DNA from: Komagataeibacter diospyri
GTDB lineage: Bacteria; Pseudomonadota; Alphaproteobacteria; Acetobacterales; Acetobacteraceae
Direction of reading: 5' to 3'
Assembly: GCF_006538165.1 (NCBI RefSeq)
Contig: NZ_BDLU01000065.1
Location: 57,144 to 121,143 of the forward strand
DNA length: 64,000 nt
This document shows, piece by piece, positions 54,062 through 61,776 of the stretch (positions within the stretch are counted from its first letter, which is position 1; each line of letters opens with the position of its first letter). The notes under the pieces were generated by a model that saw only the letters and a list, made by a program, of their open reading frames with translations, ran no database searches and had not been told where the DNA came from. The translations under genes and the position numbers were made by a program.

Positions 54062-55057
54062 ATGACGGCCATGGGACAGGACGCACTGTCAGGTAATGGC
54101 CTGCCGGCGGAATTCGGTTTCATTGCCCGTATTTTCCGGCCGCTTGCGGGGGACGGGGCGCTTGACCTGCGCGATGATGCCGCCGTGTTCATGCCGCCCG
54201 CCGGGCGTGAACTGGTTATTGCGGCCGACGCCATGGTCGAAGGCGTGCATTTCCTGTCTGATGATCCATCCGACACCGTTGGTCGCAAGCTGTTGCGCTG
54301 CAACCTGTCGGACCTTGCCGCCATGGATGCGACCCCACTGGGTTACCTGATGACGGTATCCATGCCGCCCGCGCGGGATGAGGCGTGGTTTGCAGGCTTT
54401 GCATCGGGCCTTGTGCGCGATCAGGAACAGTTTGGCATCACGCTGCTGGGCGGGGACACGACATCCACGTCCGGGCCACTGGTGCTGTCCCTGACCGTGC
54501 TGGGGCATGTAGCGCCCGGACGGGCGTTACGGCGCAGCACCGCCCGCGTGGACGATGGCATATGGGTTACGGGCACGATTGGTGATGGCGCGATGGGCCT
54601 GCTGGCGCGACGCGGGCAGGTGCCCGATCCCGATGGCTTTCTGGCAGGCCGCTACCAGTTGCCCCGTCCCCGGCTGGGGCTGGATCTGGGGGATGTCGCA
54701 TCCGCCGGGATGGATGTGTCAGATGGGCTGTTGCAGGATCTGGGGCACATGGCGCGTGAAAGCGGGGTAGGGATCGTGATCCATGCGGATCAGGTGCCGT
54801 TATCCCCGGCCGTGCGCGCACTTGGCCCGCAATGGCTGTCAACGTGTCTGAGCGGTGGGGATGATTATGAACTGCTGCTTGCCGTCCCCCCCATGAATGA
54901 AGCTGGCCTGCAGGCTCATGCCGCGCGTGCGGGGGTGGCGGTGACCCGTATCGGGCAGGTGGTCGCGGGAAATGACGTGCAGGTCTGCGACGCGGCGGGC
55001 CACGTGATGGCATTTGCCCGGCGTGGCTGGAGCCATGTAAGGGAGGCTGGGGGCTGA
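54062..55057 (+). CDS. thiL: thiamine-monophosphate kinase
   Basis: A 331-residue ThiL that makes thiamine diphosphate from thiamine monophosphate and ATP. Family motifs: EFGFIARIFRPLAG, LDLRDDAAVFMPPAGREL, VIAADAMVEGVHFL, RKLLRCNLSDLAAMDATPLG, ITLLGGDTTSTSGPLVLSLT, GMDVSDGLLQDLGHMARESG and LSGGDDYELLLAVPP. The nusB-thiL pair is common in bacteria. ATG 54062 or the in-frame ATG 54071 may be used. Confidence 0.94.
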   Translation: MTAMGQDALSGNGLPAEFGFIARIFRPLAGDGALDLRDDAAVFMPPAGRELVIAADAMVEGVHFLSDDPSDTVGRKLLRCNLSDLAAMDATPLGYLMTVSMPPARDEAWFAGFASGLVRDQEQFGITLLGGDTTSTSGPLVLSLTVLGHVAPGRALRRSTARVDDGIWVTGTIGDGAMGLLARRGQVPDPDGFLAGRYQLPRPRLGLDLGDVASAGMDVSDGLLQDLGHMARESGVGIVIHADQVPLSPAVRALGPQWLSTCLSGGDDYELLLAVPPMNEAGLQAHAARAGVAVTRIGQVVAGNDVQVCDAAGHVMAFARRGWSHVREAGG

Positions 55058-55067
55058 GGCCTGTCCC

Positions 55068-56228
55068 TCAGTCCTCCAGCGACAGGTCGTAAACCCGGTA
55101 GCGCTTGCACGGTTCGGGCGTGATCCGTTCGATCAGGCGACGCATGGGCAGGTTGTTTTCCAGAACCCAGCCAAGTTCGATCGTGCGGTAGGGCAGGCTG
55201 CGGCCGCGTTTCATGAGTTCGGTGATGGCAAGTGCCGGCATGATCGCCCCCAGCGCCGTGCCGTCCAACGTGGAACTGACGCCCAGCAGGATGACGCGCG
55301 CGGAATGGAATTCATGCCGTAGCAGCCGCTTGCCCAGTTTCAGCCACCCCAGCGGCGACGGATCGCCATTGAGGTCGGCGGAAATGTCGAACACGTTGGG
55401 AACCACCAGCGCCACACAGACCGGCTTGCCCGCCTGTTCGATCAGCACGAAATGCTCCGGCCGCAGGATGGGCTTCATCTCCACGATCATGGACTGCATG
55501 TCTTCACGCGCCAGCGGAATCGATCCCCAGTTGTTGCGCCATGCGTCGTTGTACAGCGTGCGCAGGATCTCCCCGTCCTCATTGATCCGGTCCATGCGCA
55601 GGCCACGGGTGGTGACATTGCCCAGCCGCCCTTCGCCCAGCCGCAGGCTGGCGGGGACCAGGTGGGCTTCTTCCGCATCCGGGCCGGTCTGCATCTGATA
55701 GGCTACAAGGTCGCGCACCTTGGTGGCGCCACAGGCATCCATCATGCCCGGCAGCCATTGCGGGTGCCACGGCATGGCCACCATCGGCATGGCGTGGTGG
55801 CCCTCCAGCATCATCCCGAACTCACCATTGCTGTCCAGCGTCTGCGGTCCGCGCATAAGCTTCATGCCATGCTGTCGCAGCCATGTGCCTGCGGCATCCA
55901 GCAGGGCGGATACAACATCCAGATCGTCGATTGCGTCCAGTGCACCGAAAAAACCGACAGGTTCCCCATAATGTTTCATGGAAATCGGGTCGATCTGCGC
56001 GGATATGCGTCCCACCGCCCGTTTGCCCCGCATGGCCAGAAAATACTGCGCGCGTCCCTGGCGGAAAAAGGAATTCTTGCGCGGGGTCAGCAGGTCTCGC
56101 TGGGTCAGGTCCAGAGGGGGTACATAACCCGGCAGCCCGGCGTACAGGCGGCGGGGCAACTGGATAAAGGTGGTCATCTGACGAAAGCCGGAAACGGGAA
56201 TGATAGTAAGACGATCGGTTTCGTTCAT
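55068..56228 (-). CDS. GNAT-fold-like protein of unknown function
   Basis: A 386-residue protein that resembles a large alphaproteobacterial family of double-GNAT-like proteins. The N-terminal half starts FIQLPRRLYAGLPGYVPPLD and has AQYFLAMRGKRAVGRISAQI and HYGEPVGFFGALDAIDD. The C-terminal half has TLYNDAWRNNWGSIPLARED and YRTIELGWVLENNLPMRRL. There is no signal peptide and no clear acetyl-CoA loop. Homologues are often loosely annotated as N-acetyltransferases. GNAT-like proteins of this kind include bacterial ceramide synthase; that link is a guess here. A divergent SDR gene lies 156 bases away. Confidence 0.6.
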   Translation of the reverse strand: MNETDRLTIIPVSGFRQMTTFIQLPRRLYAGLPGYVPPLDLTQRDLLTPRKNSFFRQGRAQYFLAMRGKRAVGRISAQIDPISMKHYGEPVGFFGALDAIDDLDVVSALLDAAGTWLRQHGMKLMRGPQTLDSNGEFGMMLEGHHAMPMVAMPWHPQWLPGMMDACGATKVRDLVAYQMQTGPDAEEAHLVPASLRLGEGRLGNVTTRGLRMDRINEDGEILRTLYNDAWRNNWGSIPLAREDMQSMIVEMKPILRPEHFVLIEQAGKPVCVALVVPNVFDISADLNGDPSPLGWLKLGKRLLRHEFHSARVILLGVSSTLDGTALGAIMPALAITELMKRGRSLPYRTIELGWVLENNLPMRRLIERITPEPCKRYRVYDLSLED

Positions 56229-56384
56229 GACCGGTTCGTTGCATCCTGAACATTACCCGCATCGACCTTCATTCCGTCACGGAACGGGGCAGGTTATGCA
56301 GGCAAGGGTTGAAAGAAATGATTCGGTGGTCCGTCCTGTTGTTGTGCTGATGGCACAGAAGGACCCTTAAAAGGAAGATAGACA

Positions 56385-57182
56385 ATGACGGTTAGGTCCG
56401 GTTCACGCATGGATGAAGGCGGATATGTGCTGATTACGGGGGCATCCAGCGGGATCGGGGCGGAACTGGCGCGGCTGTATGCCGCCCGTGGGCGATCGCT
56501 GGTCCTGTGGGGACGCAATGCCGAACGGCTGGAAAATGTGGCTGTACAGGCCCGCAGCCTGGGTGTGCAGGTGCATACGCGCACCCTTGACCTGTCTGAT
56601 GGAGCGGCTGCGATTGAAGCCCTGCGTCAGGATGATGACAGCTATCCGGTCGATATCGCCATCCTGGCCGCGGGGCTGGGGGACATGCGGCGCGGGGGTG
56701 ACGTGGTGGAACGGGCGGAGGATGTGCTGCATCTGGGGCTGGTCAACTATGCCACGCCATCGGCCATGGCTGCTGCCGCTGCCGAATGCATGGTCCCGCG
56801 GGGACGGGGGCATATCGTGCTGATCAGTTCGGTCGCGGCCTTCCATGCACTGCCGTTCGCTGCCGCCTATTCGGGGTCCAAGGCCGGGCTGAAACGTTTT
56901 GCCGAGGCGCAGCAGATGGCGCTGGCCCCGCTGGGGATCGGGGTCACGCTGGTCTCGCCAGGGTTTGTGGATACCCCCATGAGCCGCCGCGTCGTGGGCG
57001 CGAAGCCATTTTTGCAGACCGCGCCTACTGCCGCGCGCAAGATCGCCCGCGCCGTGGACCGCAACCGGCCCCATCTGGTCTTTCCCTTCGTGTTTTCAGT
57101 GCTGCGGCTGGTGGACACGCTGATACCGTGGCCGTTCAAGCGGCGGATCCTTTCGGCCATCAAGGCAGACCAGACGGACTGA
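56385..57182 (+). CDS. short-chain dehydrogenase/reductase
   Basis: A 265-residue classical SDR. The NAD(P) motif is VLITGASSGIGAELARLYAA, the Arg after strand 2 (LWGRNAERLENV) suggests NADPH, and the active site is S-x12-YSGSK (VLISSVAAFHALPF and AAYSGSKAGLKR). The C-terminal end is hydrophobic (LVFPFVFSVLRLVDTLIPWP), which could bind a membrane or a lipid substrate, as in 3-ketosphinganine reductases. Substrate not determined by sequence. The N-terminal about 10 residues are uncertain; ATG 56409 is an alternative start. Confidence 0.85.
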   Translation: MTVRSGSRMDEGGYVLITGASSGIGAELARLYAARGRSLVLWGRNAERLENVAVQARSLGVQVHTRTLDLSDGAAAIEALRQDDDSYPVDIAILAAGLGDMRRGGDVVERAEDVLHLGLVNYATPSAMAAAAAECMVPRGRGHIVLISSVAAFHALPFAAAYSGSKAGLKRFAEAQQMALAPLGIGVTLVSPGFVDTPMSRRVVGAKPFLQTAPTAARKIARAVDRNRPHLVFPFVFSVLRLVDTLIPWPFKRRILSAIKADQTD

Positions 57183-57438
57183 TTTCCCGGCAGGTCAGGG
57201 TTTATATGATATATTTTAATGCTGACCGGAACGATTGTGGCCATTTCGTGACATTTATCAATGAAATTACACGATGGCTGGTCTTGTTTTCTGGATAGAT
57301 GTGTTAACCGATAGATCTGCGGCACCTGAATTGCCTGTTCTGTTGCATGAAATGCATGGGAGAGGGCACAATCGCAGACTGTTTTTATTGTAATAGCGGG
57401 GCAAGGAGCTGCCGTATGGCCACGGAGCGTGACCGGAT

Positions 57439-58407
57439 ATGAAAGAGATCGTAGCAGTTGATATTGGCGGCACGCACGCGCGCTTCGCCATTGCCCAGGT
57501 TGACCAGGGGCGGGTTGTCACGCTGGGGGAAGCCACGACCCTGAAATGTGCCGATCACGCCAGCCTGCAGCTGGCATGGGAAGCCTTTGCCCGCGTGGTT
57601 GACCGCCCCCTGCCCAAGGCCGCGGGCATTGCCGTGGCCTGCCCGATCAAGGGGGATATCCTCAAGCTGACCAATAACCCGTGGGTCATCCAGCCCGCGT
57701 GGCTGCCGGTCAAGCTGGGGGTGGACGAGCTGATCCTGGTCAATGATTTCGGCGCCGTGGCCCATGCCGTGGCACAGGTGGGCGAAGACAGCCTGCAGCA
57801 TATCTGTGGTCCCGACCAGCCATTGCCCGAACAGGGCGTGATTACCGTCGTGGGGCCGGGCACGGGTCTGGGTTCCGCCTATATCGTGCGGCGCAAGAAC
57901 GGTTATTTCGTGTGCGAGACCGAGGGCGGGCATATCGATTTCTCCCCGCTCGACCAGCTTGAGGACCGTATCCTGACCGTGCTGCGCCGTCGCTACCGGC
58001 GCGTGTCGGTGGAACGCGTGGTGTCCGGGCCGGGGCTGCTCAACCTGTATGAGGCGATTGCCGAAATGGGGGAACTGTCGGTCAAGGCGCGTGATGACAA
58101 GGCGCTGTGGACCATGGCGCTGGAGGGATCCGACCCGGTGGCGGCAGCCGCACTGGAACGGTTCTGTCTCAGCCTTGGTACGGTTGCGGGGGATCTTGCG
58201 CTGGCACAGGGCGGCAGCGCTGTTGTGATTGCCGGTGGCCTTGGCCTGCGTCTGGCCCAGCACCTGCCCAGTTCCGGCTTTGCCGAACGGTTCGTGGCCA
58301 AGGGCCGGTTCGAAGGCATGATGGCGGAAATGCCTGTCAAGCTGATTACATACCCGCAGCCAGGCCTGCTGGGTGCGGCGGCGGCCTTTGCCGAAGCCTA
58401 TCGCTGA
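57439..58407 (+). CDS. glk: glucokinase
   Basis: A 322-residue glucokinase of the Glk family. The phosphate-1 loop is VAVDIGGTHARFAIAQV, sugar binding is in LTNNPWVIQPAWLP, catalytic Asp in LILVNDFGAVAHAV, the phosphate-2 loop in VVGPGTGLGSAYIV, and EGGHIDFSPLDQLEDRIL is also Glk-specific. It phosphorylates glucose to glucose-6-phosphate, also a substrate of OtsA. The 256-base gap upstream is AT-rich (TATATGATATATTTTAATGC near 57203), a probable promoter zone. Confidence 0.94.
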   Translation: MKEIVAVDIGGTHARFAIAQVDQGRVVTLGEATTLKCADHASLQLAWEAFARVVDRPLPKAAGIAVACPIKGDILKLTNNPWVIQPAWLPVKLGVDELILVNDFGAVAHAVAQVGEDSLQHICGPDQPLPEQGVITVVGPGTGLGSAYIVRRKNGYFVCETEGGHIDFSPLDQLEDRILTVLRRRYRRVSVERVVSGPGLLNLYEAIAEMGELSVKARDDKALWTMALEGSDPVAAAALERFCLSLGTVAGDLALAQGGSAVVIAGGLGLRLAQHLPSSGFAERFVAKGRFEGMMAEMPVKLITYPQPGLLGAAAAFAEAYR

Positions 58408-58418
58408 TATGGTCTGAA

Positions 58419-58452
58419 GGGGCGTCCCGGTTTTTCCGGGGCGCCTTTTTTA
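58419..58452 (+). terminator. intrinsic terminator of glk
   Basis: GGCGTCCCGG, loop TTTTT, CCGGGGCGCC (one G-T pair), then TTTTTTATTT. It starts 12 bases after the glk stop. Confidence 0.88.
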
Positions 58453-58475
58453 TTTCGAGTGGCCTGCCTGACGGG

Positions 58476-58949
58476 TCAACCGCGCCACAGGTGACCGGGC
58501 ATGGCGTCATAATGCCGGGTCAGGAAATCCAGCAGAAGCGCCAGCACGCTGCCCATATGCCGGGGATCGTACCGGGCATGGCTGGCTATTTCATCCAGCG
58601 GCTGGTTGTTGATCATTGTGGCGATCAGGATCCGCTCGTAGCGGTTGCCGATGATGTCGTGAATATATCTGTAACGGTTGATGGACCCCATGCGTCCGTT
58701 CAGCGGCCGCACGGACAGCCCCAGTGATGTCCGGTCCAGATGCGGGTCTTCCTCTCCCATCACGCCAATCCGGTAATCCGTGGCCCAGAACCGGGCTGCC
58801 GCCACATGGTGCGCCGTGATGATGCCGTTGTGGTGCAGGGCGTCGATCATGGTGGATACGGGTGTCGCCCATTCATTACTCCCGTCTGGAACGGGTGTGG
58901 GGGCGGACAGGGTAGCAGGACCGTCAGCGGGCAAAGGGCTCACTTTCAT
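58476..58949 (-). CDS. hypothetical protein, DUF6456-like
   Basis: A 157-residue protein with no export signal. The central part reads ITAHHVAAARFWATDYRIGV, and the end FLTRHYDAMPGHLW. The layout of AAxxFxxDYxxG near the front and an LxxLxxHY end resembles the DUF6456 group of alphaproteobacterial proteins, but this is tentative. The role is unknown. The - strand gene faces the glk terminator. Confidence 0.5.
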   Translation of the reverse strand: MKVSPLPADGPATLSAPTPVPDGSNEWATPVSTMIDALHHNGIITAHHVAAARFWATDYRIGVMGEEDPHLDRTSLGLSVRPLNGRMGSINRYRYIHDIIGNRYERILIATMINNQPLDEIASHARYDPRHMGSVLALLLDFLTRHYDAMPGHLWRG

Positions 58950-59063
58950 GGCTGGATGTCATTGCATCATCTTCACGTCCGGTAATGGGGTCAATTGAAA
59001 GTGTAAGATTATCCCGTCCGGGTATGAAAAAATATCTCCGTGCGGGGTCATGTGTCCGTTGGA

Positions 59064-59101
59064 TAAAAAAACGGCATCACCCGGGCTGTGGGTGATGCCG
59101 T
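59064..59101 (-). terminator. intrinsic terminator on the minus strand
   Basis: ACGGCATCACCC and GGGTGATGCCGT form a perfect 12-bp stem around a seven-base loop; on the minus strand it is followed by a run of seven T and ATCC. The only upstream promoter is the Fur-box one, since no minus-strand gene ends here. Confidence 0.85.
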
Positions 59102-59162
59102 AAGGTTCCGTGGACAAGTTGGGAAATCGACGGTTGGGAATCTGTCGGGCGACCCACGGGTG
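59065..59162 (-). ncRNA. candidate Fur-regulated small RNA (about 98 nt)
   Basis: On the minus strand the Fur palindrome contains a -35-like TTGATA (59197-59192), a 17-base spacer and a -10-like TATCAA (59174-59169), so transcription should begin near 59162. About 60 nt later comes a perfect 12-bp terminator hairpin followed by seven T. No reading frame with a start and ribosome site fits in between. The single-stranded part carries two copies of a C-rich motif, GATTCCCAAC and GATTTCCCAAC, possible pairing seeds. The layout (Fur operator, short transcript, strong terminator) is that of RyhB-type iron-stress RNAs. No sequence homology to RyhB is claimed. Confidence 0.6.
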
Positions 59163-59168
59163 TCGAAA

Positions 59169-59197
59169 TTGATAGTGATAATAATTATCATTATCAA
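59169..59197. promoter_or_regulatory. Fur box with divergent promoter elements
   Basis: A 29-base palindrome with one mismatch. Its core TGATAATAATTATCA (59176-59190) is a perfect 7-1-7 Fur site. TTGATA and TATCAA 17 bases apart are present in both directions because of the symmetry, so Fur with iron would block both the downstream ThDP-enzyme gene on + and the candidate RNA on -. Iron regulation is inferred from the site alone. Confidence 0.85.
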
Positions 59198-59291
59198 GAT
59201 AAAAATGACATCTGCCCTGCTCGCCCCATGGTGGACCCGATCCCGAAAACGTGGTGCGATGGCCTGACCGTCAATGCACGCAGAGGACAGC

Positions 59292-60992
59292 ATGGCCATT
59301 ACACCGCTCGAGGTCGCAGCACGGCGGACAGGGGGACGGCGGGGGGCCGACATCCTGCTGGAAATTCTGGAAAGTGAAGGGGTTCGCTATATTTTCGGCA
59401 ATCCCGGCACAACGGAACTGCCCCTGATCGATGCGCTCCAGCGTCGTCCGGACCTGAAATACGTTCTTGCCCTGCAGGAAGCGAGCGTGGTGGCCATGGC
59501 TGATGGGTATGCGCAGGCGGCTGGACGTCCCGGCTTCCTGAACCTGCATACGGCAGGGGGGCTGGGGCATGGCATGGGTAATCTGCTGAACGCCAGCGTA
59601 TCGCAGACGCCACTGGTGGTGACGGCGGGGCAGCAGGACTCGCGTCATACGATTTCCGACCCGTTGCTGTTTGGCGATCTGGTCAGCATCGCAACGCCCG
59701 CTGTCAAATGGGCGCAGGAAGTCCTGCATGCGGACCAGTTGCCGGTACTGGTGCGGCGTGCCTTCAACGATTCGATGGCGGCCCCGTCCGGGCCGGTTTT
59801 CCTGTCCCTGCCCATGGATGTGATGGAGGAACCCAGCGATGTCGATGTCGGTTCCCTATCCGTCATCAATCGCGCCTCCATAGCCGGCGGCCTGCCGGAC
59901 CTGGCCCGCGCGCTGGCCGGTATTGCGCCGGGCAGGCTTGCGATCATCGCGGGTGATGAGGTCCATGGCGCGGATGCGGCGGCACAGGTGGCTGAAGTGG
60001 CCGGAATCCTTGGTGCGCCCGTTTATGGCGCGTCATGGCCATCGCGTATCCCGTTTGCGACGTCCTGCCCGTTATGGGCGGGTAACATGCCCACGCGCGC
60101 AACTGACATTGCCCGCAGGCTTGCGGATTATGATGCAATCTTCGCACTGGGCGGCAAGTCGCTGATTACCATCCTGTATTCCGAAGGTTCCCCCGTGCCG
60201 CCGGGTTGTGCGGTCTATCAGGTCTCGGCCGATGTGCGTGATCTGGGGCGCACATTCCAGACCCCGCTTTCGCTGGTGGGTAATATCCGTGCGTCGCTGG
60301 ATGTGCTGATCCCGCTGCTGCAGCAGGCGACACAGCCCCGCCGGGCTGAATTCAGTGCGGCCCGCACGCGTGTCATCGCCGCCCGGACCAGCAGGCGCAT
60401 GGATGCGGAAACACTGGTGGCCCGGCATCGGGATGATCCGGTCATCGCCCCCTGTGTTGCAGCCCATGAAGTCGTGCGCGCCATTGGCCCGCAGGTCGCC
60501 ATTGTGGATGAAGCGATTGCAACATCCTCCTATACACGCATGTTCCTCGATAGTGACTGGGCCGCGCAGTACTCCTTCCTGCGCGGTGGCGCGCTGGGCT
60601 GGGGCATGCCGGCTGCGGTCGGGGCTTCGCTGGGGCTGGGGCGTGAACCGGTTGTCTGCCTGGTGGGGGACGGGGCGGCCCTATATTCTCCACAGGCCTT
60701 GTGGACGGCAGCGCATGAACGGCTGCCGGTGACCTTTGTCGTGATGAACAACCGCGAATATAACGTGCTGAAGGGGTTCATGCGGGGGCAGACGCATTAT
60801 GTTTCCGCGCAGGAGGGAAATTTCCTGGCAATGGACCTGCGTGATCCACCGATCGACTATCAGGCCATGGCGACATCCTATGGCCTGGAATCGTGCCTGA
60901 TTACCCGTGCGGGGGATATCGCTCCGGCCATAGAAGCCGCGATGGCGTCCGGCCGTCCCAGTCTGGTCGAGATCGTAATCAGCACGATCTAG
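59292..60992 (+). CDS. thiamine-diphosphate enzyme, benzoylformate decarboxylase-like
   Basis: A 566-residue ThDP enzyme with the three-domain PYR-TH3-PP layout. The N-terminal domain has YIFGNPGTTELPLIDALQ, the activating Glu in LALQEASVVAMADGYAQ, and NLHTAGGLGHGMGNLL with the His equivalent to His70 of benzoylformate decarboxylase. The ThDP/Mg motif is VGDGAALYSPQALW to VVMNN. The second catalytic His of that enzyme (TRHP, His281) aligns with Cys here (ATSCPL), so the substrate or reaction probably differs. AGAGGA lies six bases before ATG 59292; the earlier ATG 59274 lacks a ribosome site. A Fur box precedes it. Confidence 0.8.
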   Translation: MAITPLEVAARRTGGRRGADILLEILESEGVRYIFGNPGTTELPLIDALQRRPDLKYVLALQEASVVAMADGYAQAAGRPGFLNLHTAGGLGHGMGNLLNASVSQTPLVVTAGQQDSRHTISDPLLFGDLVSIATPAVKWAQEVLHADQLPVLVRRAFNDSMAAPSGPVFLSLPMDVMEEPSDVDVGSLSVINRASIAGGLPDLARALAGIAPGRLAIIAGDEVHGADAAAQVAEVAGILGAPVYGASWPSRIPFATSCPLWAGNMPTRATDIARRLADYDAIFALGGKSLITILYSEGSPVPPGCAVYQVSADVRDLGRTFQTPLSLVGNIRASLDVLIPLLQQATQPRRAEFSAARTRVIAARTSRRMDAETLVARHRDDPVIAPCVAAHEVVRAIGPQVAIVDEAIATSSYTRMFLDSDWAAQYSFLRGGALGWGMPAAVGASLGLGREPVVCLVGDGAALYSPQALWTAAHERLPVTFVVMNNREYNVLKGFMRGQTHYVSAQEGNFLAMDLRDPPIDYQAMATSYGLESCLITRAGDIAPAIEAAMASGRPSLVEIVISTI

Positions 60993-61029
60993 GGAAAATC
61001 GATCCGGTTTTTTTGTAAACTCTTTGAAA

Positions 61030-61076
61030 ACAGGAGTTTTTGGGTGCCGCCCTTTTTAAGGGCAGCATCATGATGC
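61030..61076 (+). repeat. dispersed intergenic hairpin repeat, copy E (partial)
   Basis: Reads AACAGGAGTTTTTGGGTGCC, then GCCCTTTTTAAGGGC (hairpin) and AGCATCATGATG. Only the first half of the element, with its GC-type hairpin, is present. It follows the ThDP-enzyme gene and may end its transcript. Confidence 0.6.
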
Positions 61077-61105
61077 CAACAAGGATGGGCTGTTTAAACC
61101 GTCCC

Positions 61106-61603
61106 TTAATGGATGGGGAACGAACAGGCGGCCGGGAGGGTATCAACCCGTTCCCGGCCCGGGTCCACACGCAGCGTCAGCCGCATGACGGCCGCGGCAA
61201 GATGGGCGCCGCTGGTGCGCATGGTCGTCTTGATGTCCACGCCATGGTTATTGTCCAGCACAGCGACATTGCGGCCCCGGGCCATGGTCGCTTCCGCCCG
61301 CACGGACCAGTAGGTGCCGTTTATGTCAGACAGACGGGCAAGGTTGTACACCGTCCCGTCCCCCTTCAGCTTGCTGTAACCGATTCCGACCGCTCCGCCG
61401 CCAGTAATCTTGACCGGGTAGGAATGGTTGCCGAAATAAAGGCGTCCCTTGCCCCATGAATATCCGCCCGCTAGGGCGGCATCACGCAGGGTGAAACAGA
61501 TTTTGGCTGTCGGTTGTCCCAGTGCATCCGCAGCCCGTGCGGAATGAGTGGCCAGTAGTCCTGCGGCAAGAATGACAGGGGCATAAAGGAAAGCTGGTCG
61601 CAC
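61106..61603 (-). CDS. exported protein of unknown function
   Basis: A 165-residue protein. The N-terminus FLYAPVILAAGLLATHSARA is a Sec signal peptide with an AxA-type cleavage site before AADALG. The mature part is beta-rich and glycine-rich (GGGAVGIGYSKLKGDGTVYN) with two cysteines (about residues 36 and 160) that could form one disulfide. I do not recognise the family. It is divergent from thiM. Confidence 0.65.
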   Translation of the reverse strand: MRPAFLYAPVILAAGLLATHSARAADALGQPTAKICFTLRDAALAGGYSWGKGRLYFGNHSYPVKITGGGAVGIGYSKLKGDGTVYNLARLSDINGTYWSVRAEATMARGRNVAVLDNNHGVDIKTTMRTSGAHLAAAVMRLTLRVDPGRERVDTLPAACSFPIH

Positions 61604-61776
61604 GGTATGTTCCTGCTACGATATGGCGGCTGGTAAATCATCTATGGAATTCAGGCGGTCCCCGGTATGATTGACCCGGTCCGTTCTTTATTTTTCAGTC
61701 GATTACCACCAAAAGGCAACCCCTGTCGGTGTCAGGCGACCTATTGTCTGGATGCGTGGGAAAGGAGTGACCGCTG

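Noticed and set aside
58950..59291. Terminator at 59071-59101 as the end of the + strand hypothetical region
   Set aside because: On the + strand no gene precedes it and no T run follows; the T tract is only on the minus strand.
59048..59353. Minus-strand frame of about 100 codons across the Fur-box region
   Set aside because: It crosses the Fur palindrome and the ThDP-enzyme start, lacks a ribosome site and ends beyond the terminator hairpin; better explained as non-coding.
61604..61776. TPP riboswitch before thiM
   Set aside because: The conserved CTGAGA and ACCTGATC-type boxes are not present.
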